Origin: Fonticella tunisiensis
GTDB lineage: Bacteria; Bacillota; Clostridia; Clostridiales; Caloramatoraceae
Direction of reading: 5' to 3'
Assembly: GCF_004364155.1 (NCBI RefSeq)
Contig: NZ_SOAZ01000003.1
Coordinates: 1-64,000 of the forward strand
DNA: 64,000 nucleotides
Positions 9,217 through 17,339 of this stretch are shown here, one piece after another. Positions within the stretch are counted from its first letter, which is position 1. Every line of letters starts with the position of its first letter. The notes beneath the pieces were generated by a model. It searched no databases. It worked only from the letters and a program-made list of their open reading frames with translations, and was not told the origin of the DNA. The translations under genes and the position numbers were made by a program.

Positions 9217-9864
9217 TTACTTTAACTTTACTGCCTTAAGCTGCTGCCTGTATCCAAAAATGGACAGAGTATAATTAATTATAAAGTACATAAGCGCCAG
9301 CATACCAAATATAGTAAACACCTGAGCCGTGGCAGCATACTGTCCCATTATAATCATTCCCTTACCTGTAAGTTCCTCAATTCCTACTACCCAGACAAAG
9401 GATGTATCCTTAATTACAGTAATACATGTTGAAAACAGGGGAGGTATTACATTTCTAATAGCCTGTGGTAAAATAATGTGGCGCATTGTTTCTATATAGC
9501 TAAACCCCTGGGACATGGCTGCTTCCCACTGTCCTGCTGGAATGGAATCAATTCCCGCCCTTACAATTTCCGCAATAATGGCGCTTGTGAATATAGTCAT
9601 TGCAACAATACCTGCGTTGATTGGCTTTAAATTCGTCATAAATCTGAAAGCCAATATAAACAAAAGAAGGGGGGTGTTTCGAACGGCCTCAATATATATC
9701 ACCGCAATCGGGCTAATATATTTATTATTTATATAGCGTACAATGCCTAATAGACTTCCAAATATCAAGCTGAATATAATGGTCATAACCGCTATATATA
9801 AAGTGGTCAACAACCCTTTAGACAGGAATAGAAATACTTCTGGTTTAAAAAGTTCATAAATCAT
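9217..9864 (-). CDS. Polar amino-acid ABC transporter permease (second)
   Basis: 215-residue permease of the HisM/GlnP family, with membrane segments and the conserved EAA region [20 protein letters not shown]. The start at 9864 ([14 protein letters not shown]) follows a GGGGTG site and lies 2 bp after the upstream permease stop; the longer frame would run back through that gene. It pairs with the permease at 9867-10532 to form the heterodimeric channel of an importer with the binding protein at 10532-11341. The substrate is probably glutamate, glutamine, aspartate or cystine; the sequence does not decide. Confidence 0.9.
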   Translation of the reverse strand: MIYELFKPEVFLFLSKGLLTTLYIAVMTIIFSLIFGSLLGIVRYINNKYISPIAVIYIEAVRNTPLLLFILAFRFMTNLKPINAGIVAMTIFTSAIIAEIVRAGIDSIPAGQWEAAMSQGFSYIETMRHIILPQAIRNVIPPLFSTCITVIKDTSFVWVVGIEELTGKGMIIMGQYAATAQVFTIFGMLALMYFIINYTLSIFGYRQQLKAVKLK

Positions 9865-9866
9865 AC

Positions 9867-10532
9867 TTACACCCCAGTTCTTAGTTCTAATTTTGTTGCA
9901 AATCTTGCAAGAGGTAAACATAACAGCAGATAAAGCATTCCTGTAATTACATAAGCTGGTCCATAATAAAGGTTGTAACTCGACCATGAATCAGCCTGAT
10001 ACATTAAATCCCCTCCTGCAATCATAGCCATTACTGAAGTGTTTTTAATTAAGCTTACAGCCTGATTAGTAAGGGGCGGCAGCATAAGCTTAACTGCCTG
10101 GGGAAGTATAATATGCTTCATTGCCTCGGTATAGGTAAATCCCTGTGAAATTGCAGCTTCCATTTGCCCCCTTGGAACTGCTTCAATCCCCCCTCTAACT
10201 ACCTCTGCAATATATGCACCATGATAAATTCCAACTCCAATGGCGCCTACAGTAAATACCGGCAGCATTATACCAAGATGTGGAAGCATGTTATACAGGA
10301 AAAACACTTGAATTACCAGGGGAGTATTTTGTATTACTGAAACATAGACTCTATTTATTTTTTTAAGAATTTTATTGTGGGATGTACCAAACACCCCCAA
10401 AATCACTCCGATTATCAAAGCTATAGCAAGAGCAACCATAGATACAGCAATCGTTGTCTTTAGCCCATCTGCAAATATTACCCAATCTCTAAGCGCAGCT
10501 TTCCATTTAAATGCTGCAAAGGGACCATTCAC
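9867..10532 (-). CDS. Polar amino-acid ABC transporter permease (first)
   Basis: About 221 residues, HisQ/GltJ-like. The EAA loop is [21 protein letters not shown] choose the GTG at 10532, which overlaps the upstream TAG stop by one base (TAGTG) and has a GGGGGA site seven bases before it; a GTG at 10547 would lie on that site. It starts [20 protein letters not shown], with the first helix following. It is translationally coupled to the binding-protein gene. Confidence 0.88.
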   Translation of the reverse strand: MNGPFAAFKWKAALRDWVIFADGLKTTIAVSMVALAIALIIGVILGVFGTSHNKILKKINRVYVSVIQNTPLVIQVFFLYNMLPHLGIMLPVFTVGAIGVGIYHGAYIAEVVRGGIEAVPRGQMEAAISQGFTYTEAMKHIILPQAVKLMLPPLTNQAVSLIKNTSVMAMIAGGDLMYQADSWSSYNLYYGPAYVITGMLYLLLCLPLARFATKLELRTGV

Positions 10533-11341
10533 TATTTTATCCCCCACTTCTTAATAAGATTGTCAATCTCACCAGAGTCTTTCATTTCCTTAATAGTATC
10601 GTTCACAAGCTTAGCTAAAGCATCGTTTCCTTTTTTCGATGCTATACCGTAATTTTGTGGGCTAAAGCGCTCATCTAAAATTACTGTTGAACCGTCTAAA
10701 TATCCGTTAAGAATTGCTCCATCAACGGAGAAACAATCTATACGACCTGAATCCAGTGCAGCTTTGATTTCCGGATAGGTGCTAAATTCCAGGAAGCTAA
10801 CCTTAATTCCAAGCTTATCCGCTTCTTCCTGTATTGCCTTCTTGCTTGTAGCACTTTGAGCAACTCCTATTTTCTTGCCATTTAATCCCTTTAAATCTTT
10901 AATTCCCGAATCCTTCTTAACCAACAATCCTACGCCATCTGTAAAATATGGATCGGAGAAATTGTAGCTTTGCTTTCTTTCCTCAGTTATTGTAAATGTA
11001 GCTGCAACAATATCCACCTGTCCACTATCCAGAAGGGGACCCCTTGTTTTTGCATTTACTGCTTGAAACTCAATCTTATTCTCATCACCTAAAATCTTTT
11101 TAGCTATTGCCCTGGCAATATCTATTTCAAAGCCATCTATTTTGTTGGTTTTAGGATCCCTATAACCAAATTTAGGTACATCCACCTTTACTCCAACCCT
11201 CAGAACCCCTCTGTCTTTTATAGCTTTTATGTCCTGTGCCTCACCGCTGGAACTTGCTTTTTGTGATGATGAAGAACATCCAATAAGCGATAATCCAAAT
11301 ACCATTAAAAGCCCTAAAATAAGTACTTTTACACCTTTCAT
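10532..11341 (-). CDS. Amino-acid ABC transporter binding lipoprotein
   Basis: 269-residue family 3 extracellular binding protein. It has a lipoprotein signal peptide with lipobox LIGC (Cys about residue 22) and the family motifs VLRVGVKVDVPKFGYRDP, GFEIDIARAIAKKIL and a VAATFTITEERKQSYNFSDP stretch that marks amino-acid receptors. The mature protein is anchored to the outer face of the membrane and delivers ligand to the two permeases encoded next. The GVKVDVPKFGYRD pattern is most like glutamate/aspartate-type receptors, but specificity is not proven. Confidence 0.92.
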   Translation of the reverse strand: MKGVKVLILGLLMVFGLSLIGCSSSSQKASSSGEAQDIKAIKDRGVLRVGVKVDVPKFGYRDPKTNKIDGFEIDIARAIAKKILGDENKIEFQAVNAKTRGPLLDSGQVDIVAATFTITEERKQSYNFSDPYFTDGVGLLVKKDSGIKDLKGLNGKKIGVAQSATSKKAIQEEADKLGIKVSFLEFSTYPEIKAALDSGRIDCFSVDGAILNGYLDGSTVILDERFSPQNYGIASKKGNDALAKLVNDTIKEMKDSGEIDNLIKKWGIK

Positions 11342-11426
11342 ATTTTAACCTCCCCATCTATTTGCTTCTTAATAAATTTTAATAAATATTTTTGACATTA
11401 AACTTGGATAAACCAAATTTTAAACA

Positions 11427-12152
11427 TTAATGCATTATACGGCTTAAAAACATTTTAGTTCTTTCGTGATTTGGGTTCTTAAAGAAATGTTCCGGCGGAC
11501 CCTCCTCTATAATTTCGCCTCCGTCTACAAAAATCACCCTATCAGCCACCTTACGTGCAAATCCCATTTCATGGGTTACAACCACCATTGTAATGCCCTC
11601 ATTAGCAAGGCTAACCATGACATCCAATACCTCCTGAATCATCTCAGGATCCAGCGCCGACGTGGGTTCGTCGAACAGTATTATCTTCGGTCTCATATTA
11701 AGTGCTCTGGCAATGGCAACACGCTGCTGTTGTCCACCTGACAATTGTGAGGGATATGCAAAAGCCTTATCCTTAAGGCCAACCCGTTCCAAAAATGCCA
11801 TCCCTGATTCCTCAGCCTCCTTCCTTGGTACCTTTTTAACAAGTATAGGAGCTAATGTTACATTCTCAAGAACAGTCTTGTGTGGATATAGATTAAATTG
11901 TTGAAAAACCATTGCAACTGATTGTCTCACATTAGTAATTGGAGCTTTAGGAGCTGTAATATCGATACCATCAACTATTATCTTACCCTCAGATGGCCTC
12001 TCCAAAAGATTCATGCTTCTAATAAGAGTGCTTTTTCCTGAACCGCTTGGACCAATTATAACAAGCTTTTCACCACTTGCAACCGTTAAATCAATTCCCT
12101 TTAGTACATGCAAATTTCCATAATACTTATGAACCCCTTCCAGTCTAATCAT
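11427..12152 (-). CDS. Amino-acid ABC transporter ATPase, GlnQ-type
   Basis: 241-residue cytoplasmic ATPase that powers the importer encoded downstream. It shows Walker [10 protein letters not shown] near residue 37, the Q-loop [13 protein letters not shown], signature [15 protein letters not shown], Walker [15 protein letters not shown] and the switch histidine in [13 protein letters not shown] at 12152 has an AAGGAAGGTG site; the in-frame ATG nine codons upstream has none. It is the first gene of the four-gene operon. Confidence 0.93.
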   Translation of the reverse strand: MIRLEGVHKYYGNLHVLKGIDLTVASGEKLVIIGPSGSGKSTLIRSMNLLERPSEGKIIVDGIDITAPKAPITNVRQSVAMVFQQFNLYPHKTVLENVTLAPILVKKVPRKEAEESGMAFLERVGLKDKAFAYPSQLSGGQQQRVAIARALNMRPKIILFDEPTSALDPEMIQEVLDVMVSLANEGITMVVVTHEMGFARKVADRVIFVDGGEIIEEGPPEHFFKNPNHERTKMFLSRIMH

Positions 12153-12390
12153 GTTTTTTTCACCTTCCTTATTTATCATAATCTATGAATTCTTAATTGT
12201 CAGAATAAATTTGCATAACACACAATATAATATTGCATATTTTTCTTTTTTCCCCTATATAATATGGTTTTATTACGGTTAATTTGAAATTTTATATTGC
12301 TCATATTTCAATTTATTTAATATTCATTATGAAGTAGAATGGCTGATTTGTCAATAAAAAATTTATCTTATATCATTGACTGTCCTTTTT

Positions 12391-12446
12391 AAAAGTAAGC
12401 AGGCAATGGATAAGCCATATGGCTTATCCATTGCCTGCTTACTTTT
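12391..12446 (-). terminator. 56-bp perfect palindrome, terminator of the MocR-type gene
   Basis: The sequence is fully self-complementary from 12391 to 12446, centred on CCATATGG, with no loop or mismatch. It begins directly after the TAG stop of the MocR-type gene. In RNA it would form a hairpin of up to about 26 pairs ending in U4. A terminator is the simplest role, but the length and perfection are unusual. Confidence 0.75.
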
Positions 12447-13790
12447 CTACATGTAATTTTTAATGTCATTTAATATAATTTCCAGGCCCTTCTTTATTTC
12501 TTCCTCATCAGTTCTTGCTATACTCAGCCTTATTCCCTTTTTATAGGTCTCATCTGATAAAAAATACTGTCTTCCTCCTGAAACCAGTACTCCCTTCTTC
12601 TTTAAACCTTCAACTATTATTTTTTCGTTTACCCTATCGGGAAGCTCGATATAGGAATAGAATCCCGATCGGCCGCCTATACACTTGATTCCATACTTTT
12701 TAAATTCCTCAAAGCCTTCCCTTAAGGTTTCAATTCTGCTTAAGTGGTGCTTTTTTATTATATTCACATGTTTGTTTAGGATTTTGCTCCTTATATAAAT
12801 CTCCAGCGTAGCCTGAGAAACCAGCGAAGGAGAAAAGTAGGAATAATAATAGGAATACCCAACATGCTCTCTAAAAAGATTAAGAAGGTGTGTTGGAATT
12901 ACGGATATACCTATTCTTATCCATGGAATGATCTTCGAAAAGCTTTTTAAATATATATGATGGTAATGATCACCAAAGGAATAAATGGGATCTTCGCTCA
13001 CCTGAACATCAAGATCACCAAAATAATCATCCTCAACTATATATACATCATACTTGCTTGCAAGCCTCGCAATTGCTTTCTTTTGGGTTTTATCGTAGGA
13101 AGTTCCCAAGGGGTTGTGATTCCTTGGCACCGTGTAGAAAAATTTAATATCGTTGTTCTTGAAAATATCTTCCAGCCTGTTTAAATCAATCCCCTTTTCA
13201 TCCCTTTCGATTCCAATGACATTAACTTTAGAAAACTCTAAGAAGCCTATAAAAAACCTATAGGTAGGCTCCTCTACAAGTATGGTCTTCTTTCCATTTG
13301 GAAAAGGCATCTGTGTAAGAACGCTTAAAGCCTGCTGTATGCCTAAATTTATAAATACGTTGTCTATGGAAGTAAAAACTTGGAAATTTGTAAGATAGCT
13401 TGGAATAAGCTCCCTTAGGGAGTTTATTCCCATTAAGCTGTTGCCCAATGGGGCATCCTTGTGTATATCTACCGCCCTATCAAGACAATGTTTTAAATCA
13501 GGAGTCGGAAGATTATTTACAGTTGGGTTTCCTGTGGAAAAGTTAATAATGGAGCTTGAAACCTCGTCATAGCTGTTTATCCCTTCAACTATATAATATC
13601 CGCTCTGGGGAACAGAATATATTATATGATTGCTCTTAAGAACCTCAAAGGCCTTCACCACCGTACTCTTGCTGCATTTATACCTTTCACACAGTTCCCT
13701 TACCGAAGGCAGCTTTTTTCCAGGCTTTATATTCTTTTCCCTTATGTCTCTTTCTATATCTTGGATTATTGTTTCATATAATTTTTTCAT
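12447..13790 (-). CDS. MocR-type GntR regulator with aminotransferase-like domain
   Basis: 447 residues. The N-terminus is a GntR winged helix (MKKLYETIIQDIERDIREK, then RELCERYKCSKSTVVKAFEVL, about residues 1-70). The remainder is a fold-type I aminotransferase domain with VEDDYFGD and the predicted PLP lysine in KSFSKIIPWIRIG near residue 280. Such proteins use PLP or an amino compound as effector. An AAGGAGG site precedes ATG at 13790. It is transcribed divergently from a GH4 glycosidase gene, and an 18-bp palindrome overlaps its own promoter, suggesting autoregulation. The true effector and target are unknown. Confidence 0.88.
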   Translation of the reverse strand: MKKLYETIIQDIERDIREKNIKPGKKLPSVRELCERYKCSKSTVVKAFEVLKSNHIIYSVPQSGYYIVEGINSYDEVSSSIINFSTGNPTVNNLPTPDLKHCLDRAVDIHKDAPLGNSLMGINSLRELIPSYLTNFQVFTSIDNVFINLGIQQALSVLTQMPFPNGKKTILVEEPTYRFFIGFLEFSKVNVIGIERDEKGIDLNRLEDIFKNNDIKFFYTVPRNHNPLGTSYDKTQKKAIARLASKYDVYIVEDDYFGDLDVQVSEDPIYSFGDHYHHIYLKSFSKIIPWIRIGISVIPTHLLNLFREHVGYSYYYSYFSPSLVSQATLEIYIRSKILNKHVNIIKKHHLSRIETLREGFEEFKKYGIKCIGGRSGFYSYIELPDRVNEKIIVEGLKKKGVLVSGGRQYFLSDETYKKGIRLSIARTDEEEIKKGLEIILNDIKNYM

Positions 13791-13802
13791 ATAGTCCTCC
13801 TT

Positions 13803-13828
13803 AACTGTACTGGTACAGTTTCATTATA
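13803..13828 (-). promoter_or_regulatory. MocR gene promoter -10 box with overlapping palindromic operator
   Basis: AACTGTAC-TG-GTACAGTT (13803-13820) has perfect 8-bp arms around a 2-bp centre. A TATAAT -10 box on the minus strand (13823-13828) abuts it, placing the expected start of transcription inside the palindrome. This is a natural arrangement for repression by the adjacent regulator. It may also affect the divergent GH4 gene about 90 bp away. Confidence 0.6.
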
Positions 13829-13909
13829 TCATAATTGAGATGAGAATGGCATAAGAATATAATTATTATTGTAAAAAATTAAAATAATTTGTCAAAAGGG
13901 GGTTTAATA

Positions 13910-15259
13910 ATGAAAAAGGATAGACTTAAAATAGTTACTATCGGCGGTGGTTCCAGCTACACACCTGAATTAATTGAAGGGTATATAAAGAGAAAAGACG
14001 AGCTTCCAATAAAGGAAATCTGGCTTGTAGACATTGAAGAAGGAAAAGAAAAACTTGAAATAGTTGGAAATCTCGCAAAGAGAATGGTCGAAAATGCAGG
14101 CCTTGACTGGGAAATTCATCTTACCTTAGATAGAAGAGAAGCACTTAAAGATGCTGATTTCGTATCAACTCAGTTTAGAGTAGGTTTACTTGATGCCAGA
14201 ATAAAGGATGAACGTATTCCTCTAAGCCATGGATTAATAGGACAGGAAACCAACGGTGCAGGTGGAATGTTTAAAGCCTTTAGAACGGTTCCTGTTATTC
14301 TTGATATAGTTAAGGACATGAAGGAACTTTGTCCCGATGCATGGCTCGTAAACTTTACAAACCCATCAGGAATGATAACAGAAGCTGTTCTTAAGTATGG
14401 CAATTTTGAAAAGGTTGTAGGATTATGCAACGTTCCAATAAATCATATAATGCATGAATCAAAACTCATTGAGAAGAACCCTGACGATTTATTCTTCCAT
14501 TTTGCAGGTCTTAACCATCATCACTGGCATAAGGTATATGACAAGGAAGGAAATGACCTTACTGAATTGGTAATTGAAAAGATGTTCAACAGCAACGAGC
14601 CTATTGTAAAAAATATCAGATATATACCATTCTTTAAGGAACAAATTCGTGATTTAGGAATGCTTCCATGCAGCTATCACCAATACTACTATCTGCAGGA
14701 TGACATGCTCAAGAAGGAGCTGGAAGAATATGCTAAGAACGAAACCCGTGCAGAAAAAGTAAAGAAAGTTGAAGCTGAATTGTTTGAACTCTACAAGGAT
14801 CCAAACCTTAAGGAAAAGCCAGCCCAATTAAGCCAGCGTGGAGGTACTTACTATTCAGACGCTGCATGCGAACTTATAAGCTCAATTTACAACGACAAGA
14901 GAAGCACTATGGTTGTAAGTACCAGAAACAACGGAGCGTTAGCCGATCTTCCATATGACTGCGCAGTTGAAGTAAGCAGCATTATAACTGCTTCAGGTCC
15001 AAAGCCAATCAACTTTGGAAAGCTCCCAACAGCTGCACGTGGACTTGTACAGGTTATGAAGGCGATGGAGGAACTCACAATTGAAGCTGCTGTAACTGGA
15101 AACTACGGAACTGCACTTCAAGCATTCATACTCAACCCATTAGTTCCTGGTGGACAGATTGCAAGAACAGTATTAAACGAAATGTTGGTTGCTCATAAGA
15201 AGCACTTGCCTCAGTTTGCAGAAGCAATTGAAAAGATTGAAAAGGGTGAACTAAAGTAA
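13910..15259 (+). CDS. GH4 6-phospho-glycosidase (6-phospho-beta-glucosidase type)
   Basis: 449 residues from ATG at 13910, seven bases after a GGGGG ribosome-binding site. Glycoside hydrolase family 4 enzymes cleave 6-phospho-glycosides with NAD+ and a divalent metal by a redox-elimination mechanism. Visible features are the nucleotide-binding GGGSSYTPEL at the N-terminus, NFTNPSGMITEAV, the predicted metal ligands Cys in GLCNVP and His in GLNHHHW, and QRGGTYYSDAACELI. The sequence is closest in pattern to LicH/CelF 6-phospho-beta-glucosidases. No PTS gene is adjacent, so the sugar source is unclear. Confidence 0.88.
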   Translation: MKKDRLKIVTIGGGSSYTPELIEGYIKRKDELPIKEIWLVDIEEGKEKLEIVGNLAKRMVENAGLDWEIHLTLDRREALKDADFVSTQFRVGLLDARIKDERIPLSHGLIGQETNGAGGMFKAFRTVPVILDIVKDMKELCPDAWLVNFTNPSGMITEAVLKYGNFEKVVGLCNVPINHIMHESKLIEKNPDDLFFHFAGLNHHHWHKVYDKEGNDLTELVIEKMFNSNEPIVKNIRYIPFFKEQIRDLGMLPCSYHQYYYLQDDMLKKELEEYAKNETRAEKVKKVEAELFELYKDPNLKEKPAQLSQRGGTYYSDAACELISSIYNDKRSTMVVSTRNNGALADLPYDCAVEVSSIITASGPKPINFGKLPTAARGLVQVMKAMEELTIEAAVTGNYGTALQAFILNPLVPGGQIARTVLNEMLVAHKKHLPQFAEAIEKIEKGELK

Positions 15260-15270
15260 GGTTTTAATAT

Positions 15271-15296
15271 AAGGCGGTCAGATATATGACCGCCTT
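15271..15296. terminator. Bidirectional terminator between convergent genes
   Basis: AAGGCGGTCA (15271-15280) pairs perfectly with TGACCGCCTT (15287-15296) around loop GATATA, followed by TTTTC. It separates the GH4 gene from the convergent selenocysteine glutaredoxin-like gene. Confidence 0.88.
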
Positions 15297-15341
15297 TTCA
15301 ATTCTCTGATACCAGTCACTTATAAATAACAGAAGAAAATC

Positions 15342-15605
15342 CTATCTAAGCTCATCCAGGTCAGGCCTATCGAAAAACAGCTTCTCCCCATCGTTTACTA
15401 CGATTAGAGGTATTCCTATCCTACCTGCTTTTTTTATCTCGTCAAACTCAGGCCTGAAGTCCCTGTATTTAAGGTACATCTTTAAATTAAACAAGCTTTC
15501 CGAAATATCAAGGAAAGCAAATTTTATGTTGTTCTGTGAAAGAAACTCTTTCACCGGTTCACAGTCCTTTCAGTATTTACTTCCAAATACAACAACCTTT
15601 TTCAT
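15342..15605 (-). CDS. Glutaredoxin-like selenoprotein (UGA-encoded Sec in a UxxC motif)
   Basis: Read with UGA as selenocysteine, the frame encodes 87 residues: it starts MKKVVVFGSKY-U-KDCEPVKE, continues into SQNNIKFAFLDISESL, and ends in RPDLDELR. The start ATG at 15605 follows GGAGG at the right distance. UGA (15572-15570) falls exactly where glutaredoxins have the first Cys of CxxC; Cys remains at the second position. The thioredoxin-fold cis-proline segment is RIGIPLIVVND. A SECIS-like hairpin follows the UGA. Ordinary annotation would begin at codon 18 and lose the active site. It is probably a thiol-disulfide or reductant-linked oxidoreductase; substrates are unknown. The alternative is a nonsense mutation in a Cys gene. 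Confidence 0.85.
15534..15564 (-). promoter_or_regulatory. Candidate bacterial SECIS element
   Basis: Just 3' of the UGA, GTGAAAGA (15554-15547) pairs perfectly with TCTTTCAC (15543-15536) around loop GTT. An alternative outer pairing joins CTGTGAA (15564-15558) with TTCACAG (15540-15534). The apical loop starts 24 nt after the UGA and begins with G. Both fit the described bacterial SECIS pattern of a hairpin inside the coding region with a small G-containing apical loop. Confidence 0.7.
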
Positions 15606-15791
15606 CTTCATTCCTCCTAATGTTTCCATGTATATTTATGTATATTCTTATTATAAATAATCTTGTAAAGGGAGGAAAGGAAATATCATTACAGACATTA
15701 ATAACTTTTCTAAATTACAGTCAAATTAATTTATTTTTAGCAGGTAAATTCAATAAAATGAAGAATTAATATAATAAAGGAGGGAACATAT

Positions 15792-16655
15792 ATGTTAAAA
15801 ACTAATAAAGACAGGCTTATTATCCAGTCTGTACAAGGAAAAATTCATCATCCTGTGTCTGCTCCATCGCCATATAGAATTAGTCATGAGGGCATTCCCC
15901 ATGTACTTCCTGCCACAGGTGGAATTACATACAATGTTAAGGTTGGTGATCCCGCTATGGGGTGGGTTGGTGACCACATAGAACCGGGGGTTACAATAAG
16001 AAATGAAAACACAGCTGAAAATGCTGCACTTAATACCCTCTCATGTATAGGTAATGAAGCAAGGGTTGTAAGCGGAGACGCAAAGGGAGCAAAGGGATTT
16101 GTGACAGGAACCCATGGAGGGGTTGAACATGTTATCATCTACTTCAGTGAAGAGGATATGGAAAAGATGGCCGTTGATGACAAAATCCTTGTTAAAGCAT
16201 GGGGGCAGGGACTTCAAATTGAGGGTCATCCTGAAATTAAAATTATGAACATCGATCCTGAGCTGTTCTTAAAACTTGGCATAACCGAGGAAGGCGGGAT
16301 TATAAAGGTTCCGGTTGCTGCAGTTGTTCCACCATACCTGATGGGCTCAGGCATCGGCTCATCCTCAGCCTTCAGCGGCGATTACGACATTATGACGGCA
16401 GACTGGGATGAGGTTGTAAAAAATGGCCTCGATAAGCTAAGGTTTGGAGACATCGTCCTCATAAAGGACGCTGACAACACCTTTGGAAGAGGCTATCTAA
16501 AGGGAGCCGTAAGTATAGGCGTTGTTATTCACAGCGACTGCATAAAAATGGGCCACGGTCCTGGAATAACAACCATAATGACCTGTAAGGAAAGCAAAAT
16601 ACATGGAGTAATAGACAGGAATGCAAATATAGCAAATTATCTTGGGATAAAGTAA
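15792..16655 (+). CDS. DUF4438 family protein
   Basis: 287 residues with an AAAGGAGGG site before ATG. The sequence matches my memory of the DUF4438 family, known structurally from a Thermotoga protein without an assigned function. It is soluble, Gly-rich and probably compact, with segments GITYNVKVGDPAMGWVGDH, VTGTHGGVEHVIIYF, GSGIGSSSAFSGDYDIMT and AVSIGVVIHSDCIKMGHGPG. The repeated Gly-Asp and His-Gly patterns suggest metal or ligand binding, but this is a guess. It stands alone, followed by its own terminator. Confidence 0.75.
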   Translation: MLKTNKDRLIIQSVQGKIHHPVSAPSPYRISHEGIPHVLPATGGITYNVKVGDPAMGWVGDHIEPGVTIRNENTAENAALNTLSCIGNEARVVSGDAKGAKGFVTGTHGGVEHVIIYFSEEDMEKMAVDDKILVKAWGQGLQIEGHPEIKIMNIDPELFLKLGITEEGGIIKVPVAAVVPPYLMGSGIGSSSAFSGDYDIMTADWDEVVKNGLDKLRFGDIVLIKDADNTFGRGYLKGAVSIGVVIHSDCIKMGHGPGITTIMTCKESKIHGVIDRNANIANYLGIK

Positions 16656-16669
16656 ACTCCAATGTGATA

Positions 16670-16700
16670 GGGGCTTTGAAAAATAAAAAAAGCCCCTTTT
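16670..16700 (+). terminator. Terminator after the DUF4438 gene
   Basis: GGGGCTTT pairs with AAAGCCCC across an A-rich loop and is followed by TTTTCT, about 15 bp after the stop codon. The A-rich loop also gives a U-run on the minus strand, so it could also serve the small leftward ORF. Confidence 0.8.
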
Positions 16701-16713
16701 CTGGGGCCTATTA

Positions 16714-16839
16714 TTAAAACGCAAAGTAGTCGTTCATCTTAATACAACCTTGCTTATTACCAGTGGATTTCTTATCCTTTTTGCTGGTCTTCTTAAGCTC
16801 AGTCATGTTTTCCTTTATTAATTTATTGCCGATATCCAT
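16714..16839 (-). CDS. Small ORF, 41 residues, behind a structured leader
   Basis: ATG at 16839 follows a very strong GGAGGGGAGG site. The peptide starts MDIGNKLIKENMTELKKTSK, is highly basic and polar in the middle, and ends GCIKMNDYFAF with a single Cys. There is no signal peptide or membrane helix. I do not recognise the family. A precursor peptide, a leader peptide or a small regulator are all possible; no maturation enzyme is adjacent. The strong ribosome-binding site and the structured upstream RNA argue that it is expressed. Confidence 0.5.
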   Translation of the reverse strand: MDIGNKLIKENMTELKKTSKKDKKSTGNKQGCIKMNDYFAF

Positions 16840-16866
16840 GATATCCTCCCCTCCTATTTTAAAAAT

Positions 16867-16977
16867 TCCGGTTTGGTCTCACTAATCGGCGCTAAGTAAA
16901 AGATTCATCATATTTGTGGAGTAACCCTTCCTTGAAGGTTACTACAACACCGGAGAACATTTTATAACCTCCTAACG
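16867..16977 (-). ncRNA. Candidate structured leader RNA (unrecognised cis-regulatory element)
   Basis: On the minus strand, CGTTAGG (16977-16971) can pair with CTTAGCG (16896-16890), enclosing a clear hairpin AGTAACC/GGTTACT (16943-16937 with 16926-16920). A third pairing, TCCGGT (16954-16949) with ACCGGA (16872-16867), crosses the first, so the two are either a pseudoknot or alternative states. The 3' strand of the crossing helix lies about 20 nt before the ribosome-binding site of the 41-residue ORF. I compared it from memory with M-box, ydaO, THF, lysine, glycine and c-di-GMP classes and found no match. Confidence 0.4.
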
Positions 16978-17094
16978 AGCTTCGTCTCTGTGTTATTTTT
17001 ATTTTATCATTCTGGAAAAGTTTTAACAAATCCGGTTAATCCGTATAAAGTTTCTCAATATTTGATACGTCTAGATTAATGTTAATAAAAATAG

Positions 17095-17322
17095 CTTTCC
17101 TCAAAAGTCCTCAAATCTCCTCCATATTCCTCTGCAGTTCCGTGAACTTACCCAGCCATAGGAGCAATTTCATCAGTGGGAGTACAGGCTGTTGAGATCG
17201 AATTTGATACAGATGATATGGTGATTAAAGAATGTCTTCAATCGAACATCTGCAGGTTTATCTCCTGCGAAGAAATAGAAAGGGCCGTAAAGGCAGTATT
17301 AAGGAACTGCCAGCCTCTTTAA
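17095..17322 (+). pseudogene. Gene remnant, family not recognised
   Basis: An open frame with no start runs from 17146 to TAA at 17320-17322. It encodes a protein-like C-terminus that starts YPAIGAISSVGVQAVEIEFD and continues to IERAVKAVLRNCQPL. Upstream in the same frame, after TGA (17143-17145), the sequence KSPPYSSAVP also looks coding back to TAG at 17092. This appears to be the tail of a gene whose 5' part is lost. I cannot name the family. Confidence 0.4.
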
Positions 17323-17338
17323 AGCAGGAGGCTGGCAG
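17307..17338. terminator. Strong GC hairpin between a remnant and the MFS gene
   Basis: CTGCCAGCCTC (17307-17317) pairs perfectly with GAGGCTGGCAG (17328-17338). It overlaps the end of the remnant and adjoins the stop codon of the leftward MFS gene. Flanking T-runs are short in both directions, so termination is plausible but not certain. Confidence 0.55.
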
Positions 17339-17339
17339 C

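Noticed and set aside
16860-16980. M-box (magnesium) riboswitch
   Set aside because: CGTTAGG recalls the start of that class, but the later conserved M-box segments are absent.
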